48,039 nucleotides of DNA from positions 1-48,039 of the forward strand of contig NZ_CABFLM010000044.1 of NCBI RefSeq assembly GCF_901873365.1, read 5' to 3'. The translations under genes and the position numbers were made by a program. This stretch comes from an uncultured Aggregatibacter sp. (GTDB taxonomy: Bacteria; Pseudomonadota; Gammaproteobacteria; Enterobacterales; Pasteurellaceae). Within the stretch, counting starts at the first letter, position 1. The number at the start of each line of letters is the position of its first letter. The notes below the pieces were generated by a model. The model ran no database searches, was not told the DNA's origin, and saw only the letters and a program-made list of their open reading frames with translations. Shown here one piece after another: positions 26,305 through 34,490 of this stretch.

Positions 26305-26787
26305 ATGACATTAAGTCTCATTGTGGCCATGACAAAAAATCATGTGATCGGGCAAGAGAACAAAATGCCGTGGCATTTGCCGGCAGATTTGGCGTGGTTT
26401 CGTCAAAATACCTTAGGAAAACCTGTGATTATGGGACGAAAAACCTTTGAAAGCATTGGCCGCCCGTTACCCAAGCGAACTAATATCGTGTTGTCTCGCC
26501 AACCCTTTATTCATGAAGGCGTGCTGTGGAAAGACAGTATGGAAAGTGCGGTCGATTTTGCAGGTGATTCTCAAGAACTGATGATCATTGGCGGCGGGCA
26601 GCTTTTTAAACAAGCGCTACCTTTGGCAAACCGTTTATATTTAACGGAAATTCAAACGGAATTGGCGGGTGACACGTTTTTCCCACAGATTGCATATGAC
26701 GAATGGGAGATTGAGTTTGAACAATGGCGACCTGCCGATGAGCAGAACCCCTATGATTGCCGTTCTTTAATTTTACGGCGGAAATAA
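26305..26787 (+). CDS. folA: Dihydrofolate reductase
   Basis: A 160-residue DHFR reducing dihydrofolate to tetrahydrofolate with NADPH, and the target of trimethoprim. Seen: LIVAMTKNHVIGQENKMPWHLPADL with the active-site acidic residue and Trp, then PVIMGRKTFESIGRPLP and the NADPH-site IIGGGQLF. Length is near that of E. coli (159). It is transcribed alone, diverging from artP and converging on sdaA. Confidence 0.97.
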   Translation: MTLSLIVAMTKNHVIGQENKMPWHLPADLAWFRQNTLGKPVIMGRKTFESIGRPLPKRTNIVLSRQPFIHEGVLWKDSMESAVDFAGDSQELMIIGGGQLFKQALPLANRLYLTEIQTELAGDTFFPQIAYDEWEIEFEQWRPADEQNPYDCRSLILRRK

Positions 26788-26850
26788 CGAAAAACGGGTT
26801 TAAACGAGACGATTTAAATCTCCTTAATCGCGAAAGGGAAAACACCAGAA

Positions 26851-26883
26851 AAAACGACCGCACTTTTATGCGATCGTTTTTTT
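26851..26883. terminator. Bidirectional terminator between folA and sdaA
   Basis: AAAACGACCGCA (26851-26862) and TGCGATCGTTTT (26869-26880) pair with one mismatch around a six-base loop. T and A runs lie on both sides, so it can end both convergent genes. It contains an uptake signal sequence at 26857. Confidence 0.85.
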
Positions 26884-26884
26884 G

Positions 26885-28249
26885 TTATGAACAGATGACT
26901 TTAATGGCCAAGCCGCCTGTGGCGGTTTCGCGGTATTTCGCATTCATGTCTTTCCCGGTTTCATACATGGTTTCAATCACTTTATCCAAACTCACGCGTG
27001 GGCTGGTGGTACGACGTAAAGCCATGCGACTGGCGTTAATGGCTTTCACCGAAGCGATAGCGTTGCGCTCAATGCAAGGCACTTGAACTTGTCCGCCAAC
27101 CGGATCACAGGTGAGTCCCAGATTGTGTTCCATGGCGATTTCTGCGGCGATACACACTTGTTCCGGGCTGCCGCCAAGGATTTCCGATAAACCGGCGGCT
27201 GCCATGGAGCAAGCGACACCCACTTCGCCCTGACAGCCGACTTCTGCGCCGGAAATAGAGGCGTTCATTTTATATAACGATCCGATCACGCTACAGGTTA
27301 ATAAATAACGTTCAACAATTTCATCGGTCAATGCGCCGACAAATTTTTCGTAATAAGCCAGCACCGCCGGCACGATGCCGCAAGCGCCGTTTGTCGGTGC
27401 GGTAACGACGCGTCCGCCTGCGGCATTTTCTTCATTGACGGCTAACGCAAACATATTGATCCAGTCAATTACCCGCATCGGATCGTTAGATAATTCGTTG
27501 TTCGCTTTTAGCATTCGATATAAGGTCGCTGCGCGTCGAGCAACTTTTAATGGCCCCGGCAAGACGCCTTCCGTATGCAAACCACGATGAATACAGGCTT
27601 TCATGGTTTGCCACACTTGGTGTAAATGATTCTCCAGTTCCGCTTTACTGTGTAACGCCAGTTCATTTTTCATCACTAAACTGGACAGAGAAAGACCGCT
27701 TTCTTGGCAATGGCGTAAAATATCCGCTGCATTTGTATAAGGGTAAGGCACGTCGATTTGATGTTCTTCTTGTTGGTTAAAATGCGCTTCATCCACAATA
27801 AAACCGCCACCAATGGAGTAATACGTTTGTTTATACAACACCGCGGTGTCGGCTAATGCCGTAATGGTCATGCCGTTTTCGTGTAAGGGCAAAAAGGTTT
27901 TATGAAAAATCATGTCCGTTGCCGGATCGAAGTTAGCTACTTGTTTGCCCTCAGCTAAAGGCAATTTAGCGGTTTTATTTACCTTGGTAATAAAACCGGG
28001 AATCGCTTCAATATCTACGTTATGAGGTAAGTAGCCGGCTAATCCCATGATAATCGCAATATCGGTGCTGTGGCCGAAGCCGGTCATGGATAACGAACCG
28101 TAAACATCCACTTGAATGTGTGTGACCTTTTCCAGCAAGTGGCGCTCAATCAAATCATCAATAAATTGTTTACCGGCTTTCATCGGGCCAACCGTGTGCG
28201 AACTGGAGGGGCCGATACCGATTTTAAACATGTCAAAAACGCTAATCAT
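26885..28249 (-). CDS. sdaA: L-serine dehydratase (iron-sulfur)
   Basis: A 454-residue fused-type L-serine deaminase making pyruvate and ammonia. The N-terminal beta domain holds SVFDMFKIGIGPSSSHTVGPM; the catalytic alpha domain has cysteines for a [4Fe-4S] cluster in YLLTCSVIGS, AEVGCQGEVG and LTCDPVGG. Length equals E. coli SdaA/SdaB (454-455). A serine transporter gene (sdaC), often beside it, is not present. A short GC-rich hairpin lies just before the start. Confidence 0.95.
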   Translation of the reverse strand: MISVFDMFKIGIGPSSSHTVGPMKAGKQFIDDLIERHLLEKVTHIQVDVYGSLSMTGFGHSTDIAIIMGLAGYLPHNVDIEAIPGFITKVNKTAKLPLAEGKQVANFDPATDMIFHKTFLPLHENGMTITALADTAVLYKQTYYSIGGGFIVDEAHFNQQEEHQIDVPYPYTNAADILRHCQESGLSLSSLVMKNELALHSKAELENHLHQVWQTMKACIHRGLHTEGVLPGPLKVARRAATLYRMLKANNELSNDPMRVIDWINMFALAVNEENAAGGRVVTAPTNGACGIVPAVLAYYEKFVGALTDEIVERYLLTCSVIGSLYKMNASISGAEVGCQGEVGVACSMAAAGLSEILGGSPEQVCIAAEIAMEHNLGLTCDPVGGQVQVPCIERNAIASVKAINASRMALRRTTSPRVSLDKVIETMYETGKDMNAKYRETATGGLAIKVICS

Positions 28250-28263
28250 CTTTTACTTATTAC

Positions 28264-28277
28264 CCTCGCTGACGAGG
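28264..28277 (-). other. Hairpin in the sdaA leader
   Basis: CCTCG-CTGA-CGAGG forms a five-pair stem 15 bases before the sdaA ATG. On the minus strand its right arm plus the next base (CGAGGG) is the best ribosome-binding candidate, so pairing could hide it. Confidence 0.4.
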
Positions 28278-28329
28278 TGAAATCGTCGGGCGTGTTTGTT
28301 TGAATCAGGTTAAAGGATGCGCATTCTAC

Positions 28330-28360
28330 GCTTATTTTTAAAATAATCCATAGCGCAACA
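28330..28360 (-). promoter_or_regulatory. Possible sdaA promoter
   Basis: On the minus strand TGGATT and TAGAAT are 16 bases apart, about 75-110 bases before the sdaA start. The -35 is a weak match. Confidence 0.4.
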
Positions 28361-28421
28361 CGAGGGATCACAACGGTGCGTATCGCAACCTAAAATGAAC
28401 AATGTGCGCTCAGGTTTTATG

Positions 28422-28925
28422 TTAATCATCGACAAAATTCAGCTGTGTTTTACATTTGCGGCAAAAATAGACCGCACTTTCACGTTGGATCTTATTGTGT
28501 CGTCGAATGGTTAATTGGTGCGTTTGACAGGCGCAGCGGTAAGTGAAGGTTTTGCCTTGGACGGAAGAGAGATCAAACTGATGGCAGGTATCGGCCGGTA
28601 AATGAAAAATCTCATTCATGACAAATCGCCATTCTTTGCCGTGCGGCTGAACATGACCGAAATATTGATAAACAACGAGATGAGCGAGTTCATGTAAGGA
28701 GACCTGCTGAATGAATTCTTTCGGATTTTCTAACATCAAAGTGCGGTTAAAACTGATGGCGTTTTTTTGTAAATAAGCGACACCGGCTTTTATTCCTCTT
28801 AACTCATAATGAATTTGCGGAAAATGAAAAGGGTGTTTGAAGTAGTCTTCCGCCAACTGCATACCATAATGCAGGCGGCGGAGAATTTGCATTTTTATCA
28901 TGCGAAAATGATGTTCTGTTTGCAT
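28422..28925 (-). CDS. sprT: SprT-family zinc metalloprotease-like protein
   Basis: A 167-residue SprT-like protein. A zincin HELAH motif (in QQVSLHELAHLVVYQYFGHVQPHGKEW) and a C-terminal zinc ribbon (YRCACQ...CRKCK) are present. SprT is related to the eukaryotic DNA-protein crosslink protease SPRTN, but the bacterial role is not clear. It is preceded by the non-coding region that leads to the dcw promoter. Confidence 0.92.
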   Translation of the reverse strand: MQTEHHFRMIKMQILRRLHYGMQLAEDYFKHPFHFPQIHYELRGIKAGVAYLQKNAISFNRTLMLENPKEFIQQVSLHELAHLVVYQYFGHVQPHGKEWRFVMNEIFHLPADTCHQFDLSSVQGKTFTYRCACQTHQLTIRRHNKIQRESAVYFCRKCKTQLNFVDD

Positions 28926-29130
28926 AACATAAAGTGTTGATGGTGGTTTTTATCCGCTGATCTGTGTTAAACGCAAAAGGGCGTTTGTGGCTACGTTGAA
29001 TACCTCATAACAATATACCTTTAACGCCATGCTGTCATGCGTTCCGATGGATAAAATCGGGTAAGAACGGAGATAGACGAACGAGCGTATAAAAATTTGA
29101 AGAGAGAGGTCACAGAAGCCATGAAACCGC

Positions 29131-29159
29131 TTGCAACTTAATTAAACAAATAATAAACT
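29131..29159 (+). promoter_or_regulatory. dcw cluster promoter (Pmra)
   Basis: TTGCAA (29131-29136) and TAAACT (29154-29159) are 17 bases apart in an AT-rich stretch. Transcription would start at about 29166, exactly where the MraZ-type boxes begin. Confidence 0.7.
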
Positions 29160-29165
29160 TAGCTC

Positions 29166-29205
29166 AAAGTGGTGAAAAGTGTTTTTTTGTGGTGAATTTT
29201 GGATC
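29166..29205 (+). promoter_or_regulatory. MraZ operator: 10-bp-spaced direct boxes
   Basis: AAAGTG at 29166 and 29176, TTTGTG at 29186 and ATTTTG at 29196 follow one another at 10-base steps, each with a four-base spacer (GTGA, TTTT, GTGA). MraZ rings bind such tandem boxes at the head of dcw clusters in E. coli and Mycoplasma. The position right after the promoter fits autorepression. Confidence 0.75.
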
Positions 29206-29266
29206 AAAATCCCAAATTCTAAGCAAATAAACCGAACACCGATAAAGAAAATAAAAGGTGAATTTC

Positions 29267-29725
29267 ATGTTTCGTGGAGCGTCGGCAGTCAATTTAGATG
29301 CGAAGGGTAGGCTTGCTATCCCGACCCGCTATCGCGCCGAGCTTTTGGAACAAAATCAAGGGCAAATGGTTTGCACCGTGGATATTCGTCAACCTTGTTT
29401 ATTACTTTATCCTCTCCAAGAATGGGAGATAATTGAACAAAAACTGCTTGAACTTTCCAACTTTGACCCCGTACAACGCAGCCTACAGCGAGTGATGTTG
29501 GGATACGCAACGGAGTGTGAATTAGACAGTGCCGGTCGAATTTTGATCAGCGGTCCGTTGCGCCAACACGCTAAATTGGAAAAGTCCATTATGTTGGTCG
29601 GGCAGTTGAATAAATTTGAAATTTGGAGCGAAGCTGAATGGCAAGCCCAAGTGGAACAAGATATGGCGCTGGGTGCAACAGAAACCTTTGCGCTATCGGA
29701 AAAATTAAAAACGCTGTCATTATAA
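29267..29725 (+). CDS. mraZ: Transcriptional regulator MraZ
   Basis: A 152-residue protein with two AbrB-like swapped-hairpin domains, each with a DxxxR signature: NLDAKGRLAIPTRYR near the N-terminus and ELDSAGRILISGPLRQ in the second half. ATG 29267 is chosen, giving the exact MraZ length (152 in E. coli) with AGG eight bases upstream; an in-frame GTG at 29258 is part of the ribosome site. It represses its own cluster through the boxes upstream. Confidence 0.96.
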   Translation: MFRGASAVNLDAKGRLAIPTRYRAELLEQNQGQMVCTVDIRQPCLLLYPLQEWEIIEQKLLELSNFDPVQRSLQRVMLGYATECELDSAGRILISGPLRQHAKLEKSIMLVGQLNKFEIWSEAEWQAQVEQDMALGATETFALSEKLKTLSL

Positions 29726-29756
29726 GAGTCAAACTCAAGGAACAGCGGCACTAGCA

Positions 29757-29793
29757 AAGATAAGCGGCGATTATGCCGCTCTATCTTCTTTTT
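29757..29793 (+). terminator. Hairpin with T tract between mraZ and rsmH
   Basis: AAGATAAGCGGC (29757-29768) pairs with GCCGCT and TATCTT (29775-29787) across a one-base bulge, with loop GATTAT, followed by CTTCTTTTT-like sequence. It has the form of an intrinsic terminator inside the dcw operon, so it may attenuate transcription beyond mraZ, or rsmH may have its own start. Confidence 0.7.
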
Positions 29794-29827
29794 AGATTGT
29801 AACTTTATGTACCCTTGGTAGTCATGT

Positions 29828-30796
29828 ATGGCCCTTTTAAATACATTTTCGTCAGCTGAACATTCAACCGTTTTGTTATATGAAACCGTTGAAGGATTGG
29901 CATTGAAAGAAAATGGCATTTACATTGATGGGACATTCGGTCGAGGCGGACATTCCCGCTTAATCCTCTCCAAGTTAGCTGACAATGGCAAATTAATTGC
30001 CATTGATCGCGATCCTAAAGCTGTCGCAGAAGCCAAAAAAATTCAAGATCCACGTTTTCACATTGAACACAATACCTTTTCTGAAATTTTACCGATTTGT
30101 GAAAAATTAGGTTTAGTTGGCAAAATTGACGGGATTTTGCTTGATCTTGGCGTGTCTTCTCCGCAATTAGACGATGCCGAGCGTGGCTTCAGTTTTATGA
30201 AAGACGGGCCGTTAGATATGCGTATGGATAACAGTCAAGGATTGTCTGCGGCTGAGTGGTTACAGCAGGTTTCAGAACAGGATTTGGCATGGGTGTTAAA
30301 AACCTTTGGTGAAGAGCGTTTTGCAAAGAAAATCGCCAAAGCCATTGTCGATTACAATAAAAGTGCGGTGCAAAATGGCGGTGAATGTTTAACGCGTACC
30401 TTGCAGCTTGCTGAATTAATTGCGCAAACCGTGCCATTTAAAGATAAACATAAACATCCGGCAACCCGCAGTTTTCAAGCGATCCGTATTTTTATCAATG
30501 CCGAGTTAGATGAATTGGAAAAAGTGTTAGCCTCCGCATTAGCCGTGTTGGCGCCGGGGGGGCGTTTATCGATTATCAGTTTTCATTCATTGGAAGATCG
30601 CATGGTGAAGCATTTTATGCGTAAACAAAGCCAAGGCGAAGATATTCCGAAAGGTTTGCCACTGCGCGAAGACCAAATTCAACGTAATCAAACCTTAAAA
30701 GTGATTGGCAAAGCGATTATGCCTAGCGATGACGAGATTGCCCAAAATCCACGCGCGAGAAGTGCGGTGTTACGTGTTGCAGAGAGATTGAGCTGA
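29828..30796 (+). CDS. rsmH: 16S rRNA (cytosine(1402)-N4)-methyltransferase RsmH
   Basis: A 322-residue SAM-dependent methyltransferase acting on C1402 of 16S rRNA. The SAM motif GIYIDGTFGRGGHSRLIL (about residues 30-47), then ILLDLGVSSPQLD and the C-terminal LSIISFHSLEDRMVKHFM are present. Length is close to family values (313 in E. coli). The ribosome site is weak. Its TGA overlaps the ftsL ATG by one base. Confidence 0.96.
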   Translation: MALLNTFSSAEHSTVLLYETVEGLALKENGIYIDGTFGRGGHSRLILSKLADNGKLIAIDRDPKAVAEAKKIQDPRFHIEHNTFSEILPICEKLGLVGKIDGILLDLGVSSPQLDDAERGFSFMKDGPLDMRMDNSQGLSAAEWLQQVSEQDLAWVLKTFGEERFAKKIAKAIVDYNKSAVQNGGECLTRTLQLAELIAQTVPFKDKHKHPATRSFQAIRIFINAELDELEKVLASALAVLAPGGRLSIISFHSLEDRMVKHFMRKQSQGEDIPKGLPLREDQIQRNQTLKVIGKAIMPSDDEIAQNPRARSAVLRVAERLS

Positions 30797-31113
30797 TGTT
30801 AGAAAATAATGACAGATACCCGTTGCAAGAGATCATCATCGAAGACTTGTTTACGTCTAATAAACTCGTGCTGATCTTGTTATTCGCCATTACCGCCAGC
30901 GCCCTTGGAACGGTTTGGATTACACATCAAACCCGTGGTTTGGTGGCGGAAAAAGGGGAATTGGTTTTGCAGCATCAAGCGCTTGAAAATGAGTTTTTAA
31001 ATTTAAAATTAGAAGAAGCGACACTCAGCGATAACACGAGAATAGAAGCCATTGCCAAACAATTAGGTATGCAACGTGCCACATCAGAGCAAGAAGTCGT
31101 TATTCTTGAATAG
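30796..31113 (+). CDS. ftsL: Cell division protein FtsL
   Basis: A 105-residue bitopic protein: short cytoplasmic part, one membrane segment (about residues 24-43, LVLILLFAITASALGTVWIT) and a periplasmic leucine-heptad coiled coil (VLQHQALENEFLNLKLEEATL). FtsL forms the FtsQLB complex that activates FtsW and FtsI at the septum. Identification rests on structure and position between rsmH and ftsI, as sequence conservation is low. Confidence 0.92.
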   Translation: MLENNDRYPLQEIIIEDLFTSNKLVLILLFAITASALGTVWITHQTRGLVAEKGELVLQHQALENEFLNLKLEEATLSDNTRIEAIAKQLGMQRATSEQEVVILE

Positions 31114-31130
31114 TATGGAATGTGAGAGAT

Positions 31131-32954
31131 ATGGTGAAGTTTAATAAATCCTCTAAGTTACCTAAGCCCAAAAAAGCCACAAAAGGGACATCTCATAGCA
31201 GTTCTGCGGTTAAGCCGAATAAACCGAAGGTTGTTTATGAAAAAAGCTTTTTACAAGCCCGTTATATTTCGGTGTTAAGCCTAATTCTTTTGGGATTAAT
31301 CGCACTGGTTAGCCAAGCTGCCTATGTTCAAATCGTCAATGCCGATTCATTAATCGATGAAGCGGATAAACGTTCTTTGCGCAAACAAGAAATTCAGTTT
31401 GTACGTGGTTCTATTTTAGATCGTAACGGTCAACTGTTGTCTGTTAGCGTGCCGATGTATTCTGTCGTTGCCGATCCGAAATTTATCTTTGATGAAAATG
31501 CGCTGAAAGATAAAGAACGCTGGCAAAAATTGGCAGAAGCCTTGGGGATTTCTTATAGCAATTTGGTTAAACGGATAGAAAAAGATCCGAAATCTCGCTT
31601 TGTGTATTTATCTCGTCAAATTTCACCGACCCTTGCACAATATGTAAAAGAGTTAAAAATTACCGGCATCGTTTTGAAATCGGAAGCGCGACGTTTTTAT
31701 CCTCGTGTGGAAGAAACTGCCCATTTGATTGGTTATACCAATATTGATGGCACAGGTATTGAAGGCATTGAAAAAAGCTTCGATTCCATGTTGGTGGGTA
31801 AATCCGGTTCCATGACATATCGTAAAGATAGATTCGGTAACATTGTTGAAAATATTTCCGATGTGAAGAAATATGATGCGCAAGACGTGACCTTGAGCAT
31901 TGATGAAAAATTACAATCCATGGTTTACCGTGAAATTAAGAAAGCGGTTGCCGAGAATAAAGCGGAATCCGGTACGGCGGTGTTGGTGGACGTGCGCACC
32001 GGTGAAGTTTTAGCAATGGCAAATGCTCCTTCTTATAACCCGAATAATCGTGTGGGAGTAAAATCCGAGTTAATGCGTAATCGCGCGATTACCGATACCT
32101 TTGAGCCGGGTTCTACTGTAAAACCGTTCGTGGTTTTAACCGCACTTCAACGTGGCGTAGTACGTCGTGATGAAATTATTAATACCGGCCCGTTAATCTT
32201 GAACGGCCATGAAGTCAAAGACGTAGCACCACGTGATCAATTAAGTTTAGATGGCATTTTAGAAAACTCCAGTAACCGCGGTGTGAGCCGTTTAGCGTTA
32301 CGTATGCCGCCGAGTGCTTTGATGGAAACCTATCAAAATGCCGGTTTGGGCAAACCGACAGATTTAGGATTGATTGGCGAACAATCCGGTTTATTGAATG
32401 CCAATCGGGCTCGTTGGTCTGATATTGAGCGTGCTAACGTAGCCTATGGTTATGGTTTGAATGCAACGCCATTACAAATTGCTCGTGCTTATGTCACTTT
32501 AGGTAGCTTTGGTATTTATCGCCCGCTTTCTATTACTAAAGTGGATCCACCTGTCGTGGGACAACGTGTGTTCTCTGAAAAAATTACACGTGAAGTTGTC
32601 AACATGATGGAAAAAGTCGCGATTAAAAATGGCCGTGCGATGGTCGAAGGCTATCGTGTCGGGATTAAAACCGGTACGGCGAAGAAATTGGAAAATGGCC
32701 GCTATGTAGATAAATACGTGGCTTATACCGCAGGTATCGCACCAATTACCGACCCACGTTATGCTTTGGTGGTACTAATTAATGATCCGAAAGCAGGGCA
32801 GTACTATGGTGGTGCAATTTCCGCACCGGTATTTTCCAGCATCATGAGCTATGCGTTGCGTAGCAACAATGTACCGCCGGATGGCGTTGAAACGGATAAA
32901 ACAACAAAACGCACTGTTCGTTTGAGTAGCAAAAAGTCAAGTGAAGTCAACTAA
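31131..32954 (+). CDS. ftsI: Penicillin-binding protein 3 (septal transpeptidase FtsI)
   Basis: A 607-residue septal transpeptidase. One N-terminal membrane segment (about residues 41-62), the pedestal domain, then the catalytic domain with STVK (Ser328), SSN (380-382) and KTG (513-515). ATG 31131 is used because the H. influenzae protein also starts MVKFN; an in-frame GTG at 31122 is less likely. At the positions matching H. influenzae Arg517 and Asn526 this protein has Lys518 and Asp527; those sites matter for beta-lactam susceptibility in H. influenzae, but no phenotype is inferred. One uptake signal sequence lies in the gene (32139). Confidence 0.97.
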   Translation: MVKFNKSSKLPKPKKATKGTSHSSSAVKPNKPKVVYEKSFLQARYISVLSLILLGLIALVSQAAYVQIVNADSLIDEADKRSLRKQEIQFVRGSILDRNGQLLSVSVPMYSVVADPKFIFDENALKDKERWQKLAEALGISYSNLVKRIEKDPKSRFVYLSRQISPTLAQYVKELKITGIVLKSEARRFYPRVEETAHLIGYTNIDGTGIEGIEKSFDSMLVGKSGSMTYRKDRFGNIVENISDVKKYDAQDVTLSIDEKLQSMVYREIKKAVAENKAESGTAVLVDVRTGEVLAMANAPSYNPNNRVGVKSELMRNRAITDTFEPGSTVKPFVVLTALQRGVVRRDEIINTGPLILNGHEVKDVAPRDQLSLDGILENSSNRGVSRLALRMPPSALMETYQNAGLGKPTDLGLIGEQSGLLNANRARWSDIERANVAYGYGLNATPLQIARAYVTLGSFGIYRPLSITKVDPPVVGQRVFSEKITREVVNMMEKVAIKNGRAMVEGYRVGIKTGTAKKLENGRYVDKYVAYTAGIAPITDPRYALVVLINDPKAGQYYGGAISAPVFSSIMSYALRSNNVPPDGVETDKTTKRTVRLSSKKSSEVN

Positions 32955-33015
32955 ATTAGACATAAAGTGCGGTGCGTAAATAAAGCGTTTTTCACTCATT
33001 CATTGAGAAAACATT

Positions 33016-34482
33016 ATGTATCGATTAACTCATCTTCTCGGGATTCACATAGCAGAAAATGTGAATTTCACCGAAATGACATTAGACAGTCGAACTGCAA
33101 AGGCCGGCTGTCTTTTTGTTGCAATTAAAGGACATCAAACCGACGGTCGTCAATATATTCCGCAAGCGTTGCAAAATGGCGCAAGTGCGGTCATTTTTGA
33201 GGCTGATTCTGAGGCGCAACATCTTCAGGTGCGCTACGAACAACAGGTTCCGCTCATTGCTTTTTACCGTTTAAGCGAACATTTATCCCATCTTGCGGAT
33301 GTGTTTTATGGGCAGCCTTCCAAGCGTTTAACTTTGGTTGGGGTTACCGGTACTAACGGAAAAACGACAACCGCGCAATTATTGGCACAGTGGACACAGA
33401 TTTTAGGGCATACCAGCGCCGTAATGGGCACCATTGGTAACGGCTTATTCGGCCGAGTCAAAGAAGCGACAAATACCACGGGCTCTGCTGTGGAAATCCA
33501 AGCATCATTGGCAGAGTTTGTCGCACAAGGCGCAGATTTTGCGGCGATTGAAGTGTCTTCTCACGGTTTGGTTCAACATCGTGTCGAGGCCGTGCATTTC
33601 AGTGCTGCGGTGTTCACAAATTTAAGCCGCGATCATCTGGATTACCATCACACGATGGAAAATTATGCTGCAGCAAAAAAACGTTTATTCAGCGAATTGG
33701 ATAGCCGCCATCACATCATTGATGCGGATGATCCTGTTGGAGCCGCATGGTTAGCCGAGATGCCGGAAGCAGTTGCAGTAAGTACCAACGCAGATTTTGC
33801 TCCACGACAAGCCAAATGGTTGAAAGCGGTAAACGTCTCCTTTAACCACAAAGGTGCTAGCATTCAATTTGAATCTTCTTGGGGCAATGGCGAGTTACAA
33901 AGCGCGCTTATTGGCGCATTTAACGTCAGTAATTTATTGTTGGTCATGGCAACCTTGTTGGCGCTTGGTTATGACTTAGCCGAACTTGTTCGTAGCGCAC
34001 ATAAATTAACCGGTGTCTGTGGTCGGATGGAAGTGCTGCATGCTCCGCATAAACCGACCGTTATTGTGGATTACGCCCATACACCAGACGCGTTAGAAAA
34101 AGCGTTACAGGCAGCACGGTTACATTGTCAGGGTAATCTTTGGTGTATTTTCGGCTGCGGTGGTGATCGCGATAGTGGCAAACGTCCACTTATGGCGAAA
34201 ATTGCCGAACAGTTGGCGGATAAGGTCATTGCTACGGATGATAATCCTCGTACAGAAGATCATACGCAAATTATGGCGGATATTTTAAAAGGGTTTATTC
34301 ATCCGCAAGCCGTGCAAGTGATACACCAACGTGAAGAGGCCATTGCCACTGTGATTCAAAGTGCGGTGGAAAATGACGTTATTTTAATTGCCGGCAAAGG
34401 ACATGAAGACTATCAAATTATTGGTAAAACGAAGCATCATTTTTCCGATCAGGAAGTTGCCCGTCATTATTTATCTCAGTAA
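33016..34482 (+). CDS. murE: UDP-MurNAc-L-Ala-D-Glu: meso-diaminopimelate ligase
   Basis: A 488-residue Mur ligase adding the third residue of the peptide stem. The ATP loop is GVTGTNGKTTTAQLL (about residues 110-124) and the amino acid-recognition motif DDNPRTED shows meso-diaminopimelate, not lysine, as substrate. The gap to ftsI is 61 bases and holds an uptake signal sequence (32965). murF follows after eight bases. Confidence 0.97.
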   Translation: MYRLTHLLGIHIAENVNFTEMTLDSRTAKAGCLFVAIKGHQTDGRQYIPQALQNGASAVIFEADSEAQHLQVRYEQQVPLIAFYRLSEHLSHLADVFYGQPSKRLTLVGVTGTNGKTTTAQLLAQWTQILGHTSAVMGTIGNGLFGRVKEATNTTGSAVEIQASLAEFVAQGADFAAIEVSSHGLVQHRVEAVHFSAAVFTNLSRDHLDYHHTMENYAAAKKRLFSELDSRHHIIDADDPVGAAWLAEMPEAVAVSTNADFAPRQAKWLKAVNVSFNHKGASIQFESSWGNGELQSALIGAFNVSNLLLVMATLLALGYDLAELVRSAHKLTGVCGRMEVLHAPHKPTVIVDYAHTPDALEKALQAARLHCQGNLWCIFGCGGDRDSGKRPLMAKIAEQLADKVIATDDNPRTEDHTQIMADILKGFIHPQAVQVIHQREEAIATVIQSAVENDVILIAGKGHEDYQIIGKTKHHFSDQEVARHYLSQ

Positions 34483-34490
34483 CAAAAAAT

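Larger units (their letters stand above)
28926..29266. other. Regulatory intergenic region upstream of mraZ
   Basis: 341 bases with no gene. The left part should hold the sprT promoter on the minus strand and has a small hairpin AAACGC-AAAAGG-GCGTTT (28969-28986). The middle has another imperfect hairpin around 29038-29072 (CGTTCCGAT with ATCGG and GAACG). The right part holds the dcw promoter and MraZ boxes listed separately. Confidence 0.6.

Noticed and set aside
29121..29141. Six-codon frame MKPLAT with a ribosome-like site
   Set aside because: It lies at and upstream of the dcw -35 element, so it would not be on the mraZ transcript, and nothing else supports it.
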